Of a DNA stretch of 64,000 nucleotides, positions 23,604 to 34,519 are shown piece by piece; positions within the stretch are counted from its first letter, which is position 1, and every line of letters begins with the position of its first letter. The stretch comes from Stromatinia cepivora (lineage: Eukaryota; Ascomycota; Leotiomycetes; Helotiales; Sclerotiniaceae). Under the pieces are notes generated by a model. It was not told the DNA's origin and did no database searches. It saw only the letters and a list, made by a program, of their open reading frames with translations. The stretch covers positions 1,364,001 through 1,428,000 of the forward strand of contig RCTD01000005.1 of NCBI GenBank assembly GCA_014898415.1, given 5' to 3'. The position numbers and the translations under genes are program-made.

Positions 23604-26600
23604 ATGCCTGGCCTCGTTCGCAAGCTTCTTATCTTTGCCGCCATCGATGGCTTGATTCTGCAACCAACGGCGCAAAAAGGCCAGCGCCCCGCCCCCGCAA
23701 CGAAGATCACGTATAAAGATAAGCATGTCGGAACAGCATTGAATGATTCCCAGGATGCTGAGGGGTCGTCTGCCAAAGGTTTTGAAGCCTTTGGGATTGT
23801 TGGTATGCATTTGCGACATTGAGAGTGCTCTAAATTTCTGACATCTCTAGGTCTCTTGACGGTTTCTAGAAGCTCCTTCTTAATATCGATTACGAAAAGG
23901 GAACAAGTCGCACAAATACAAGGAAAGCCTATATATGTTATTACTGAAGTGGCTTTGACCCCTCTAGCTTCCAGAATCGAGGCGGAGAACTCGATTAATA
24001 ACACGAGAGCGGGGTTGCTGAAGAGTAATAATGAAGATCATGGTTTGGACGACAGTGATAGCGAAGATGACGAAGTCAATGTTAGCGATGAAGTAGAGGA
24101 CGACACAGCGACAGAAACACATAGAAGAACGAGTAGTGTGGCTGAAGATGTAATCTCGAAGAAGGGAGGGTATGGAAGATTCGCTCAAAAATGGTTTTCG
24201 AAGAAAGGATGGGCTGTGGACCAGAAGAGGAACCTGGGAATGAGCGCTGAACCGTATTCTGCAGTAGAGCAAGATGCCAAGTCGCCCGATGTAGCAGCTA
24301 CTATTTCAAGGGATGCTGAAGGGGAGCCTGATGTTTCGATTTCCGATAAGGTCAGGGACATTGAAGATGTTGGAAAGTCTGACAAGGTCAAGGACATTCA
24401 GGATATTGCTGAGAGCATGCTGCCAAAGTTACTGCGTACAACACAAATATTGTTTGGAGCCTCCCGGAGTTACTATTTTTCTTACGATCATGATATTACA
24501 AGAAGTTTCGCCAATAAGAGGAACACAAATTCTGAATTGCCATTGCATAAGGAAGTCGATCCACTCTTCTTCTGGAATCGACACCTTCTCTTACCATTTA
24601 TTGATGCTGGGCAAGCTTCATTCGCCTTGCCTCTTATGCAAGGCTTCGTAGGACAGCGAGCATTTGTAATGGATAGCAATCCGCCAGAGCCTGTTGTAGG
24701 TTCGGACACTGAGAAGACTTCGATGGAACTGAATGAGATCACAACAAATAGTTCCGATGAACAAATATCCACAGCGCGTGTTAGTACAGATAAGTCATAT
24801 TTATTGACATTAGTGTCTAGAAGGTCGGTCAAGCGTGCCGGGCTTAGATATCTTCGTCGAGGTGTGGATGAGGACGGCAATACCGCCAATGGTGTGGAGA
24901 CGGAGCAAATTTTATCGGATTCTACTTGGGCTCCTTCGAGTAAGATCCATTCGTTCGTCCAGATACGTGGAAGCATTCCCCTATTCTTCTCTCAGTCACC
25001 TTACTCTTTTAAACCCGTGCCACAAGTTCATCACTCTACCGAAACAAATTATGAAGCTTTTAAGAAGCATTTTGATAATATAACTGATCGTTACGGGGCC
25101 ATCCAGGTAGCTTCGTTAGTGGAGAAACATGGACCTGAGGCAATAGTTGGTGGGGAGTACGAGAAGTTGATGACTCTTCTCAATGTGTCCCGAGCTGGCG
25201 AGAATAGAAAATCCATTGGGTTTGAATGGTTTGATTTCCACGCTATATGTAAAGGCATGAAATTCGAGAACGTCAGCCTTCTTATGGATATTTTGGGCAA
25301 AAAGCTTGACTTGTTTTCGGATACTTCAGAAGTCGATGGGAAGCTTGTGTCGAAGCAAACTGGTGTTCTAAGGACTAATTGTATGGATTGCTTGGACCGA
25401 ACAAATGTTGTCCAAAGTGCAGTGGCAAAACGAGCACTTGAAATGCAGTTAAAGAACGAGGGATTAGATATTACTTTACAAGTCGATCAAACTCAACAAT
25501 GGTTCAACACTTTGTGGGCTGATAATGGCGATGCTATCTCTAAGCAATATGCCTCTACTGCAGCACTGAAGGGAGACTTCACTCGTACTAGAAAGCGGGA
25601 TTACAAGGGTGCTTTGACAGACATGGGACTTTCTATCTCTAGATTCTACAGCGGGTCAGTTAACCTTACCTGGACGAGAAGCTCTACAAGCTAACTAATT
25701 TTTAGTATTGTTAATGATTACTTCAGTCAAGCGGCCATTGATTTCCTGCTTGGGAATGTAAGCTACCTTGTTTTCGAGGACTTTGAAGAAAATATGATGA
25801 GTGGTGATCCTGGCGTCTCTATGCAAAAGATGAGACAACAGGCTATCGATGTATCTCAGAAACTCGTCGTTGCAGATGATTGTGAAGAATTTATCGGAGG
25901 CTGGACATTTCTCATCCCACAAGTACCAAACACGATCAAATCTAGCCCTTTTGAGGAATCTGTACTATTGTTGACAGACGCGGCCTTATATCTGTGCCAT
26001 TTTGACTGGAATATCGAGAAGGTATCATCGTTCGTGAGAGTGGGCTTGAGTCAAGTGGTCGGCCTTAAGTTTGGAACATATATCACGAGCACATTGTCAC
26101 AGGCTCAGGCAGACGAGAAGAGGAATGTCGGATTTGTAGTCACGTATAGGGCGGGTTCGAATGATATCATTCGTGTGAACACGAGATCTATGGCTACTGA
26201 ATTTCCCTCTTCGAATTTGTCTCTAGAAGACAAAACATCGACAACCGCGTCTGCATCAAGCACCAACTCTGTTGTTGCTCCAATCGCTGCCGGTTTCGCA
26301 AATCTGATTTCAGGTTTACAGAATCAAACCACACCGGAACCTAAAGATACCATGAAGGTTTTCGCATTCAAGGCTCTGCCCTCCAGATCAGCGGTATCAG
26401 ATGAAGGACTGAGCGAGGCCGAGCAAGTGAAGAGTGTCTGTTCAGAGATTAGAAGAATGGTTGAGATTGTAACTATAAGAGAGGCTGGGGTGGAGAGACA
26501 AAACATCGTAGAGGAAGGTACTATCATTAGCTTGGCCGAGGCCAAGAAGAGCACGGGACTATTCGATATGCTGGGGCACCAAGTGAAGAAACTGGTATGG

Positions 26601-26606
26601 GCTTAA
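23604..26606 (+). CDS. SAC-domain phosphoinositide phosphatase with hSac2 domain
   Basis: Predicted exons: 23,604-23,802, 23,851-25,654 and 25,706-26,606, giving 967 residues; both introns are about 50 bp. The N-terminal half carries a SAC domain with the catalytic signature CMDCLDRTN: Cys577 and Arg583 form the CX5R active site that removes phosphate from phosphoinositides. The C-terminal third (about residues 700-850) looks like the hSac2 homology domain, starting around EEFIGGWTFLIP. An acidic disordered insert (DDSDSEDDE) lies at about 130-155, and a second variable region surrounds residues 420-450. The domain layout resembles INPP5F/Sac2-like proteins rather than membrane-anchored Sac1: no C-terminal transmembrane pair is seen. 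A role in endosomal or Golgi phosphoinositide turnover is inferred. Confidence 0.87.
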
Positions 26607-27287
26607 TGGTAGATGTATCAATACACGAGAGTAATTTTTGGAGAAGGCAAAGGATACATTTTGAGGGACTTGGAATGGGAATTTGGGACGTGGTTGAGGG
26701 GTTAGCAATGTCCAAGACGGGGTTGTAGTATGAATATCCACATTGAGGACTCGAACATCCTTAACTTCAGCGTCGAAATGAATGTGTAAATAGACACGGG
26801 TATGTGGTATTGGCTGGAAAAATACGGAGTATTTAATGAGGAATCTGTAGATGTCGCTTACGAAGAAGATATTATGTACATAAGAGTTTAATGTTACTCT
26901 CAGAAAAACTCGCTTTGACACAAGTTCCAAGAAAATTCACGTCTCATCAACAACATCTTTACCCACGATACCAAGATACCAAGATAGCTGCTTGATATAA
27001 AATTGGATCTATAGCAATGATTTAACATGGAGCTAATCAGAATGTGTATTAGCACCGGGTCCAGAGCCCGATGAAGAAATGTTGAACCCCACCACGGGAG
27101 CTTCCAGCACACATCAAAATCGAAATATTTCTTTCCCTCGCTCCGAATTTCTCTCATCTCCACTGCTCTCTCATCCAAAATCTCTGACCAAAGCAGCAAT
27201 TGAGAAATCGATAGATCTCAGTTGCAAAAGTCTCTCCAGAAGACCATAGGATCTGCTAGCACGCACTTCCATTGCTTCGCAGAGATT

Positions 27288-29156
27288 ATGGCACAAGCAG
27301 GGGATCAAAGTTTTGGTGGTCACGACCCCACTATAGCTACACATGAGGGGCGGGTTGATGGGAAAACTTTGAATGCAAATGAATTTTATGCGCATGAGTC
27401 TGGGAGGGCTTATGATGAAGAGGAAGTCAGTATCGAGAGAATTGAAAAGGTTTATAGGTAATGACGAACTCCGATCTTGACAACCATGGTAATTTTTAGG
27501 ATATGTAATATATACTTACATCGTATCATAGGAAAATCGATCGCCGCATTATTCCAGGTAATCCTCATTTTAATCATGCTATAAGAAGCAATAATTAATA
27601 TATATCCAGCATTTTGGGTCTTATACTTCCTCTGTTCCGCCATTCGATCCAATGTCGGTCTCGCTCAAACTATGAATGCATCATCTGGTCATGATCTCTC
27701 CCAAGTTTTAAACTTGACGGCTAAGCAGACTTCTACAGCTTTAGCTTTATTCTATGTTGCCTATGTAGTTTTTGATTTACCTTCGAATTTGGTCATGACC
27801 AAACTGAGTCCTAGAGTTTGGATGAGTCGAATCGTGCTCGCGGTAGGTATTATCGGAGCTTGTTTTGCGGCGGTAAAGGCGGCTTGGAGTTTAATGTTAG
27901 TTGATTACTTCCATTAATTCTGAGTTTTCAACTAATGATATTCAGGCTCCTTCGTTTTCTTCTCGGTGTAGTAACTGCCGGAATGTGGCCGGGAATGGCG
28001 TATTATCTTACTCTGTTCTATCCACCCTCAAGAACTGGCAAACGTATTGGCATGTACTTCACAGCATCTCAACTTTCCGCTGCTGTTGTAGGTCTCGTCT
28101 CGGCTGGATTCCAGAAAATGGATGGGACTCGAGGACTCGTTGGGTTCCAATGGATGTTCTTGTTGTATGGACTTTGTGCTATTGTTCTCGGTATTGGACT
28201 TCTTTGGTGGTTACCAGATCGTCCTCTTCCTCCTGGAACAGAACGAGTTCCTAAAGGTCTTGCGAGATGGCTTCCTGCTACTCCGCCAGTATTGACTGGC
28301 GAAGATGCTGAGATTCACTATCAGGATCTGAGAAGAGTTTATCATCCAAGATCATGGGGCTGGAAAGATCTTGCTTATGTCTTGATTGACTGGCGTCTTT
28401 GGCCTCTCACTTTGATGTATTTCGGTGTCGTTGGTGTTGGTATTGGTACACAACTCTACGCTACTGTCATTATATCAGGTATTGACTCCTCTTTCTCGGG
28501 TATCACACTCAGCTTGCTCACCGCACCAATCTGGATTGTAAGTACCTTAAAGCTATGACATGAGATAACAGGCTAACAAATTACAGATGGACCTTATCGC
28601 AATTCTCATGGTAACTCCAATATCCGACCGCTTCCATAAGTATCGAGCCTTCTTCTTCTCGGCCGCAGTACTCATCCAAATCGCCGGTCTCCTCACCACC
28701 ACATTTGCCCCGATATCCCACCCTTGGGCACGCTACGGTGGTCTCCTTATGGTCGGATACGGACTTGGCCCAACAGTCCCCATCTGCATGACATGGACCA
28801 ACGAAATTTTCCAACACCGTCACGGAGAGGTCGGCGTTGCCGCCGCATCAGCCCTTGTATCTGGTCTCGGTAATCTTGGTAGTATCACAACCACCTACGC
28901 ACTATATACCGGATGGCCCGAAGATGCCAAAGCAGGACCTCATCGCTACCGCAAGAGTAATCTCGTTATGATCGGTATCCTTTGTTTGAGTATCCTCAGC
29001 AGTGTGATCATGACTGTTCTTCTCAAAATCTTTGGTAATCCACGCAGTACCAAGATTCAAAGTAGTGGCAGCTCAGCTAGTGAGGAATTCCAGGATGGTG
29101 CTGCGAAGCGCGAGCAGCAACAGCGTGGATTCGCGAAGATGTGGTGGAGAAAGTAG
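27288..29156 (+). CDS. MFS permease, allantoate/anion-cation symporter (Dal5) family
   Basis: Predicted exons: 27,288-27,457, 27,532-27,557 (only 26 nt), 27,610-27,895, 27,946-28,537 and 28,587-29,156, giving 547 residues. Twelve hydrophobic segments are expected. The stretch LRFLLGVVTAGMWPGMAYYL after helix 4 and FVLYFLCS-like helix 1 (AFWVLYFLCSAIRSNVGLA) are typical of the fungal Dal5/Tna1 branch, which imports small organic anions or vitamins such as allantoate, nicotinate, pantothenate or biotin precursors. The substrate cannot be told from sequence. The donor of intron 3 is GTTAGT, overlapping an ATG; this choice is the only one that keeps the helix 4 frame. The C-terminus is hydrophilic and Ser/Gln-rich. 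The protein seems complete. Confidence 0.87.
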
Positions 29157-30697
29157 TTTTCGCCCTCTATGTTCTGCTAGCCCTCGATCACTCTATCACT
29201 GAATAAGGAGTTCGGGATCTTCAACAGCTCAGATCATGCTAGACTATTTTACCTCCGCAGTGGCAGCTCAACATTCCACCCATACGCCACACATCACTTC
29301 GACGAACCTCACTTCACGCCCACACTTTCACCTCTTCCCACATCTTTCATCTCCCCCCTCCTCTCAACTGCACAAGGAGCCGGGTCAATTTTCCACCTTC
29401 CGCATCTCCCCATCTCATCTCCCCTCCTTCTCTCCCCATCCCTTTCAATTTCAATTTTCAATTTTCAATTTCAGCGAATGATACCCCATTTCACAGCATC
29501 TCCTACGCATCATCCATCCATCACATACTCCTCAAAACTCCCCAAATTTTCGAATAAACAAAAGAAACAATGGAAGTGCCGCTGCGCCACCATTGGGATG
29601 GATAGGCGTATCGGGCTAAAGATAAAGAGTCGAACCAATACCGCGAAAATGTTTTGCGCTATCGTGTGTTGTCTTCTCGTGGGAATTTTTCACCCACCGG
29701 GTAGTTTTTTGGGGTTTCTGTGTTTTTGAGTTTTGAGTCCCGGCGAATGGTGGATACCGCATAGGACAAAGAAAGGATAGGAGATATTCATATCTGTATA
29801 CCTAGAGAAAATCTAGAAAAGTATAGACATACATTTACATGTACATAAGATAAGACGAGAATATATAGAGAGAGAGTACAATACCACTACATCCTCTTAC
29901 AATATTTTCTCATATAAGATATTACTCTACTTCACTCGAACCACTTCACATGAATCACTTCACCACAGCAAAGCGGACTAAATTAGCATCATGACCAAGT
30001 CCTACTCTCTAGACTTGAGTTGTTGCCTAATGGTCCAAGATTATCATGAGCAACGGGGAGATATGCCATCAGATATCGAGTACTATAATCTGCAGCTCTC
30101 TCACATACACAGAGCCAGGTTTCACTAGGTATCCAAAAGTATTCAACGAAGATCACAGTTCCGAGAACCACCTTCTTGATTATTTTAAGATAGTCCTCAC
30201 GTCCCGAAATCCGCTACGAAACTTTGATTCATATTATTTCATTGTTATGGTATTGTGGTGTTGAAAGTATTAATCATATCATACCATGCTTATGCAAAAG
30301 CATACGCACACACGCGCATAATCGATCACCCATCCAAACATCATGCATACGCCGCGCCACTGATATCCATCCCATGAGCTACCTAGCAAAAGGAAAAAAA
30401 CTATAGGTACAACGCCAGCCAACCCAGTACGCTCTCACCGAACCGAACCGTAGCCAAACGCCATTCCAAATAGTTCATCACATCATCCATCCCATAGTTC
30501 CTACAGGTCGCCCACCGAAAACCCAAAAGTACAAACAAGAAAGCAGAGGTAAGCAACATAAAAAGGTTGGTATTTTGTTCACGAAAGAAAACAAAATGGG
30601 AATAGAAGAAAATTCGCTTTGCCACCACTTTCCCAAACACGCCAGCCAGTCTGCTTGATAAACAGTAAACGCAGAGAGGTTTAAAAGGAAAAGTTGT
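29157..30697. other. Convergent intergenic region, transporter to MAF1
   Basis: No gene supported. About 29,230-29,480 is strongly C/T-rich (runs of CTCC and CATC), and 29,820-29,900 is rich in ATACATACA and GAGAGAGAG. Short open frames here (for example 29,236-29,481) are low-complexity and lack any family resemblance. The rightmost 300 bp are probably the 3' untranslated region of MAF1. Confidence 0.5.
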
Positions 30698-31702
30698 TTA
30701 GTAATCAATATCCATCGACGCAGCAATATCTTCACTAACACCACGTATAGGTGCCTTGTAATTCTGGTCATCGAATTCATCGTCGGCTTCTTCATCATAG
30801 TCATCGTAATATTCCTCTTCAGGGTCGACTTGGTCGTCCTCATCCCACATGTTAACATCAGTGTCATCATCTCCATCTTGATCAATCGCAAGATCATCTG
30901 CACGATCACCTAGCCAGTATCTAGCACGTTTATTTGCGCCGGAATCATAATCATTGTAGTTGGCTTCTCGGTTTGTCATACCCTGAGCTTGACTTGGACT
31001 ATGGCTCATGACTGGGACAGCTCGAACGTACATATACGCGACTCTTTTTCTTTCTTTGTTAAAGAAGAAGTAGTTTAGGCTCCAAATAGATCCCAATTCA
31101 CCATCAAATGGTTCATCAGGAGGGGCCCAAGAGTAGACTGTACAGTCCTTGAGAGTCATCTCCTTATCAATCAATGCCCACATCTGAGGACTCCAAGCCT
31201 GACTTGTAGCTCCAGCAGATGAAGTTGTCTTGTATGATGTCTGCGATGGGACATGAAGTGTCATACCCGAACTCGGTCTAAGATTATAGAGGGTAGAATC
31301 GATGGTATTGATGACAGTCTTCAAGCTTCGTTCTTTGTGGAAATCGGCAGGTCTCAGAGTATGGGAGAAATCGTAGTCAGGATGACTTGCATTAAGTGTT
31401 GCAATAAGATATGCGAAAGTCCTGCGACTCGATACCTGGCTCAAAGGTCCAAAAGGACTTGAACGTGAGAGGTTTACGCCAGCTTCATTAGGATCAAGAG
31501 GGGGTGATACCGAAGCCGATAGTTTGAGGAGAGATTCATATTGAGATTCTAGTGAGTTCTCAATATTGCGATATAATTTCTTGTCAGAGCCAGCAGCTTT
31601 CGTTGTATAAAGATCACAACCACCAATGACGTGGCAGTCGGGTGTGTTGAAATTCAACGCACTGGTGATACTGTCGAAGTCGCGCAAAGGAAGGAACTTC
31701 AT
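30698..31702 (-). CDS. MAF1: MAF1, repressor of RNA polymerase III transcription
   Basis: Single exon, 334 residues. The three conserved MAF1 blocks are present in order: block A at the N-terminus (MKFLPLRDFDSITSALNF, then HVIGGCDLYTTKAAGSDKKL), block B (DYDFSHTLRPADFHKERSL) and block C (WSLNYFFFNKERKRVAYMYVRA). The tail is highly acidic (repeated Asp/Glu from about residue 270). The protein binds Pol III and blocks Brf1 recruitment when nutrients are limiting or TOR is inhibited; phosphorylation keeps it inactive. Fungal members are of comparable length because of a variable, Ser-rich insert between A and B, also present here. No intron is needed. Confidence 0.96.
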   Translation of the reverse strand: MKFLPLRDFDSITSALNFNTPDCHVIGGCDLYTTKAAGSDKKLYRNIENSLESQYESLLKLSASVSPPLDPNEAGVNLSRSSPFGPLSQVSSRRTFAYLIATLNASHPDYDFSHTLRPADFHKERSLKTVINTIDSTLYNLRPSSGMTLHVPSQTSYKTTSSAGATSQAWSPQMWALIDKEMTLKDCTVYSWAPPDEPFDGELGSIWSLNYFFFNKERKRVAYMYVRAVPVMSHSPSQAQGMTNREANYNDYDSGANKRARYWLGDRADDLAIDQDGDDDTDVNMWDEDDQVDPEEEYYDDYDEEADDEFDDQNYKAPIRGVSEDIAASMDIDY

Positions 31703-32808
31703 TTTGGTAGATGTTGAAATGAAATCGATTTAAGATATGTTCTTATCGTGGATAACGGTGAGGATTAATTGGAGAAAGGCGGGATGACGTCGCTCGCGTT
31801 TTTGGAGGAAGTGAAGTATGTGGCTACGGAGCCCGAGTATTCTGTGGAGATAAACAACCTTTCGGTGGCTCTTCAGACTCGTTGAACTGAAAACCAGGTA
31901 CTTAAGACCTCATGTATTGTGTATGTTGTTGATGAATAAATTATTATCGATCACTACGTTCGTTGATGGTGAAGTATGTGACCAAACGTGGCTCTCTTTG
32001 TTCCGTTATCGGTGTGTTTGTAGGACCTGCGTAAACTGAGAATGCAAGATTGATACTTCCTGCGCTGGATGCGGAGGTTATATCAAGATGTTCTCAAGCT
32101 AGACTGAATGTCTAGCAGGTAAGTGGCATTTTAATCGATAAATTTGAATGTTGTTGAGTTGCGTGGTGTTGTTGTTACAAAGAAGGGGAATGGAGGTGAA
32201 CGGATGATGAAGGTGGAGACACACTCTTGATCTTGATAACCTTGATTGCGACCGGAATGATTACAACGCTAGTCTTAATATAGATTAGTTTTATGACAAA
32301 CGATGTGGCACAAAGTGGATCGTCAAGGTTTTGATCTAAGGGTTCTGGGGAGATCAACATTTATTACTAACCAATAAATGTTTCTCGTGTTTGAGTTATC
32401 GTGAATCATGTTTTAAAATTATCATCAAATTGTACTGTGTATCTCCTCAAATCTATATTCAAGAATAGAGCACGTTTGTGGCTTCGATATCACGTAATCA
32501 AGGATTCCTCGGTCACCGGGACATCTAGGGCATTTCTAGGGATGCAGATTGTAAATGTCAGTACACAATACATTAATGGTCAATCTAGGAGATATGAATG
32601 GCTCCTAACGTATTTATTTTGAGTCATTAGTAATTACAACTATCATCGGGAATATGGATAATGATCTGGCTCAAGAGCCAAGTTTAAAAGTAAGTTAAAG
32701 GGGGGAAAAGGAATCATGTAAGCAAGAATAACAGCAGTAAGTGGGTGTTCATGAGGTCAAAAATAGAAATTATCCATTAACTAATCGCATTCATTTTCAT
32801 AACTCAAC
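31703..32808. other. Promoter of MAF1 and 3' flank of the AP-1 sigma gene
   Basis: No gene recognised. Sequence directly upstream of the MAF1 start (31,703-31,900) is the likely promoter. The remaining part has short open frames without similarity that I can recall. A 62-codon frame of interest starts beyond this stretch at 32,997 and ends at 32,809 on the minus strand (see its own entry). Confidence 0.45.
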
Positions 32809-32997
32809 TTATACAAACGCCTTTTCATACTTCAAACTCGGATTTGATTTGTAAACCGTACCCAACCTTAAATTCCTTGTGGGTATCTTACCATCGATTA
32901 AAACACCTTGTATGAGAACGCCAGTACCATTGGATTCGCCTGAATCTTCCAATTCACGTCGGCAGTTGTGAAAGAGTATCAAGCGAGACCAATCTCC
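32809..32997 (-). other. Open 62-codon frame behind a consensus splice acceptor, possible extra terminal exon
   Basis: On the minus strand, directly after a TTAG acceptor at 33,001-32,998, a frame stays open for 62 codons with a protein-like composition (GDWSRLILFHNCRREL at its start, LRLGTVYKSNPSLKYEK near its end) and stops at TAA 32,811-32,809. It begins with phase 0, which is compatible with the upstream donor at 33,335 of the AP-1 sigma gene. I do not recognise the peptide. It may be a third alternative terminal exon, the remnant of another gene, or chance. Confidence 0.25.
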
Positions 32998-33026
32998 CTA
33001 AGTCCACTGATTACCTCTTCTTGGGC
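32979..33026 (-). other. APS1: Alternative terminal exon of the AP-1 sigma gene (metazoan-like C-terminus)
   Basis: If the donor at 33,335 is joined to the CTCTAG acceptor ending at 33,027, the reading frame continues in phase 0 into AQEEVISGLREIGLA and stop (TGA at 32,981-32,979). The ending resembles the ...VLEEMGLA tail of animal AP-1 sigma subunits. It competes with the VDEEITKLM terminal exon at 33,211-33,182. The implied intron (309 bp) is long for this window and would contain the other exon. RNA evidence is needed to tell whether both are used. Confidence 0.45.
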
Positions 33027-33181
33027 CTAGAGCAAACGAACCAGCACCTAGTTAGCAAACAAACCCGTCACAAGAAACTATGCACAGCGCTTGAAATTGC
33101 TTGAAAGTGGTATGTGATATTCTCGCGCCAGACTCCATCCACCCATATATGTTTCTGTAATGCATGTATAAAAACACCGAT

Positions 33182-34005
33182 TCACATAAGCTTGGTAATC
33201 TCTTCGTCGACCTGGAGTTGCGGAATTTCGATCAGCATGAAAGAAATTCGAGTTGGAATAACGTCCCCAAGAGATTGGAAAATGGTAAAATGCCTAGAAT
33301 GACCACTATGACCCGAATTGATGTTCACCACTCACCTCTGTATCCTCTATTGAGTCTTGTGCTGATATCACCCTGAGCACATTCTTCTTACTACTCTCCT
33401 GCATTTCCCCAGCTAGCAATAACTCATCCAATATGAAGTATGCCTTTTGAAAGTTGAAGATGATATCCTAAGTCCATATTAGTACAAAATGACAGATTTC
33501 ACTTTGCGGAATTCGAATTACCAGCTCGCAAACATTTCCATAGTATTTGTCCATTTGCTCAACATAGCGGTGAACAATTTCCAAAGTAATAAGTTCGTTA
33601 TCTGTTGAAGCACACCCGGCGATGAAGAAGAGAGAGGCGTATCGTCGATAAACTATTTTGGAATCTGCCATCAATGCAGTCAGCATGAAGCTCTAGATAT
33701 ACTTTTACTGAAGCAATCTGACCTTTGTACTCCAAGAAGTTGCACATCCTCGTTCTTCGTGCCAGCACAAGTTGAGAGACATCTTTAATAATCTTGGCCT
33801 TCTCCTTTGGTGATAATGTTGTGAACCACTTTGCGAGTCTCTTTATGAAGTTAGTGTATGTTCGAGCTTATTCTCATTGTTCACAAGGGAGAAGCACATA
33901 CAACTTTACCCTGCCGCGACAGCAAGATGAGATAGCTGTGAAATGTTAGCCCAATTCTAATTTCTTCATTTGATCCTCTTGAATATATACATACTGAATG
34001 GCCAT
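33182..34005 (-). CDS. APS1: AP-1 clathrin adaptor complex, small subunit sigma
   Basis: Predicted minus-strand exons: 34,005-33,995 (11 nt), 33,935-33,902, 33,840-33,723, 33,664-33,522, 33,467-33,336 and 33,211-33,182, giving 155 residues, the usual size. The protein starts [15 protein letters not shown], then [16 protein letters not shown], then [21 protein letters not shown], the conserved [40 protein letters not shown] core, and [11 protein letters not shown]. These are AP-1 rather than AP-2 or AP-3 features. The subunit packs in the core of the trans-Golgi/endosome clathrin adaptor. Five introns in a 155-codon gene make it the most interrupted gene here, and the first coding exon has only 11 nt. 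The last exon is uncertain: a second phase-compatible one lies downstream. Confidence 0.9.
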
Positions 34006-34519
34006 GTTGATTGTCTTTTGAGAAGATGGATATCTCAGCCTTGAGGGTGTCGTGTCTGGGCAAAAGGAGGAGCCTTGTCACAGGGGGGTAAATAAACTTC
34101 GGGGAATCTCCGTGCTTTCAAATCTCCAGCTTACAAAGATATGATGGAGGGGCAGATAACAAAGATTAGCGATCCGTCTACCAGTAATTCCAAACGCTTG
34201 TGACAGCATTGATAGAATAATATAATTTCCCTTTTTATCCTTTATTTTCTTGTACATTTTTTTCGGTCCTATTCACTTTCTTCCCTGGATCTTTTAGATT
34301 TCTTCTCCCTACATTACCTATTATATTCCGTATGATTAGATTTATATTTCTATTTCACCTGTGTCCATCCTAATTTTTACGATCGATTCCACATCCCACT
34401 CTGCCATCAATCTTAATATCGAAAATAAAAATGACGAGATTAATACTTTCCACCTCGTATGATTTTGTCCAATCCATCACTCGGGAAGCAATTGACTGAC
34501 CGAACTTTATAGAAATATC
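34006..34519. promoter_or_regulatory. Divergent promoter region, AP-1 sigma and glutamate-cysteine ligase regulatory subunit
   Basis: 514 bp between two head-to-head start codons. The part at 34,220-34,320 is T/C-rich (TTTTTTTCGGTCC, CTTTCTTCCC) and probably forms the core promoter of the plus-strand gene. No specific operator could be supported. Confidence 0.4.

Noticed and set aside
29236..29729. Two short plus-strand frames behind the transporter gene
   Set aside because: They lie in C/T-rich simple sequence and reflect its composition; no recognisable domains.
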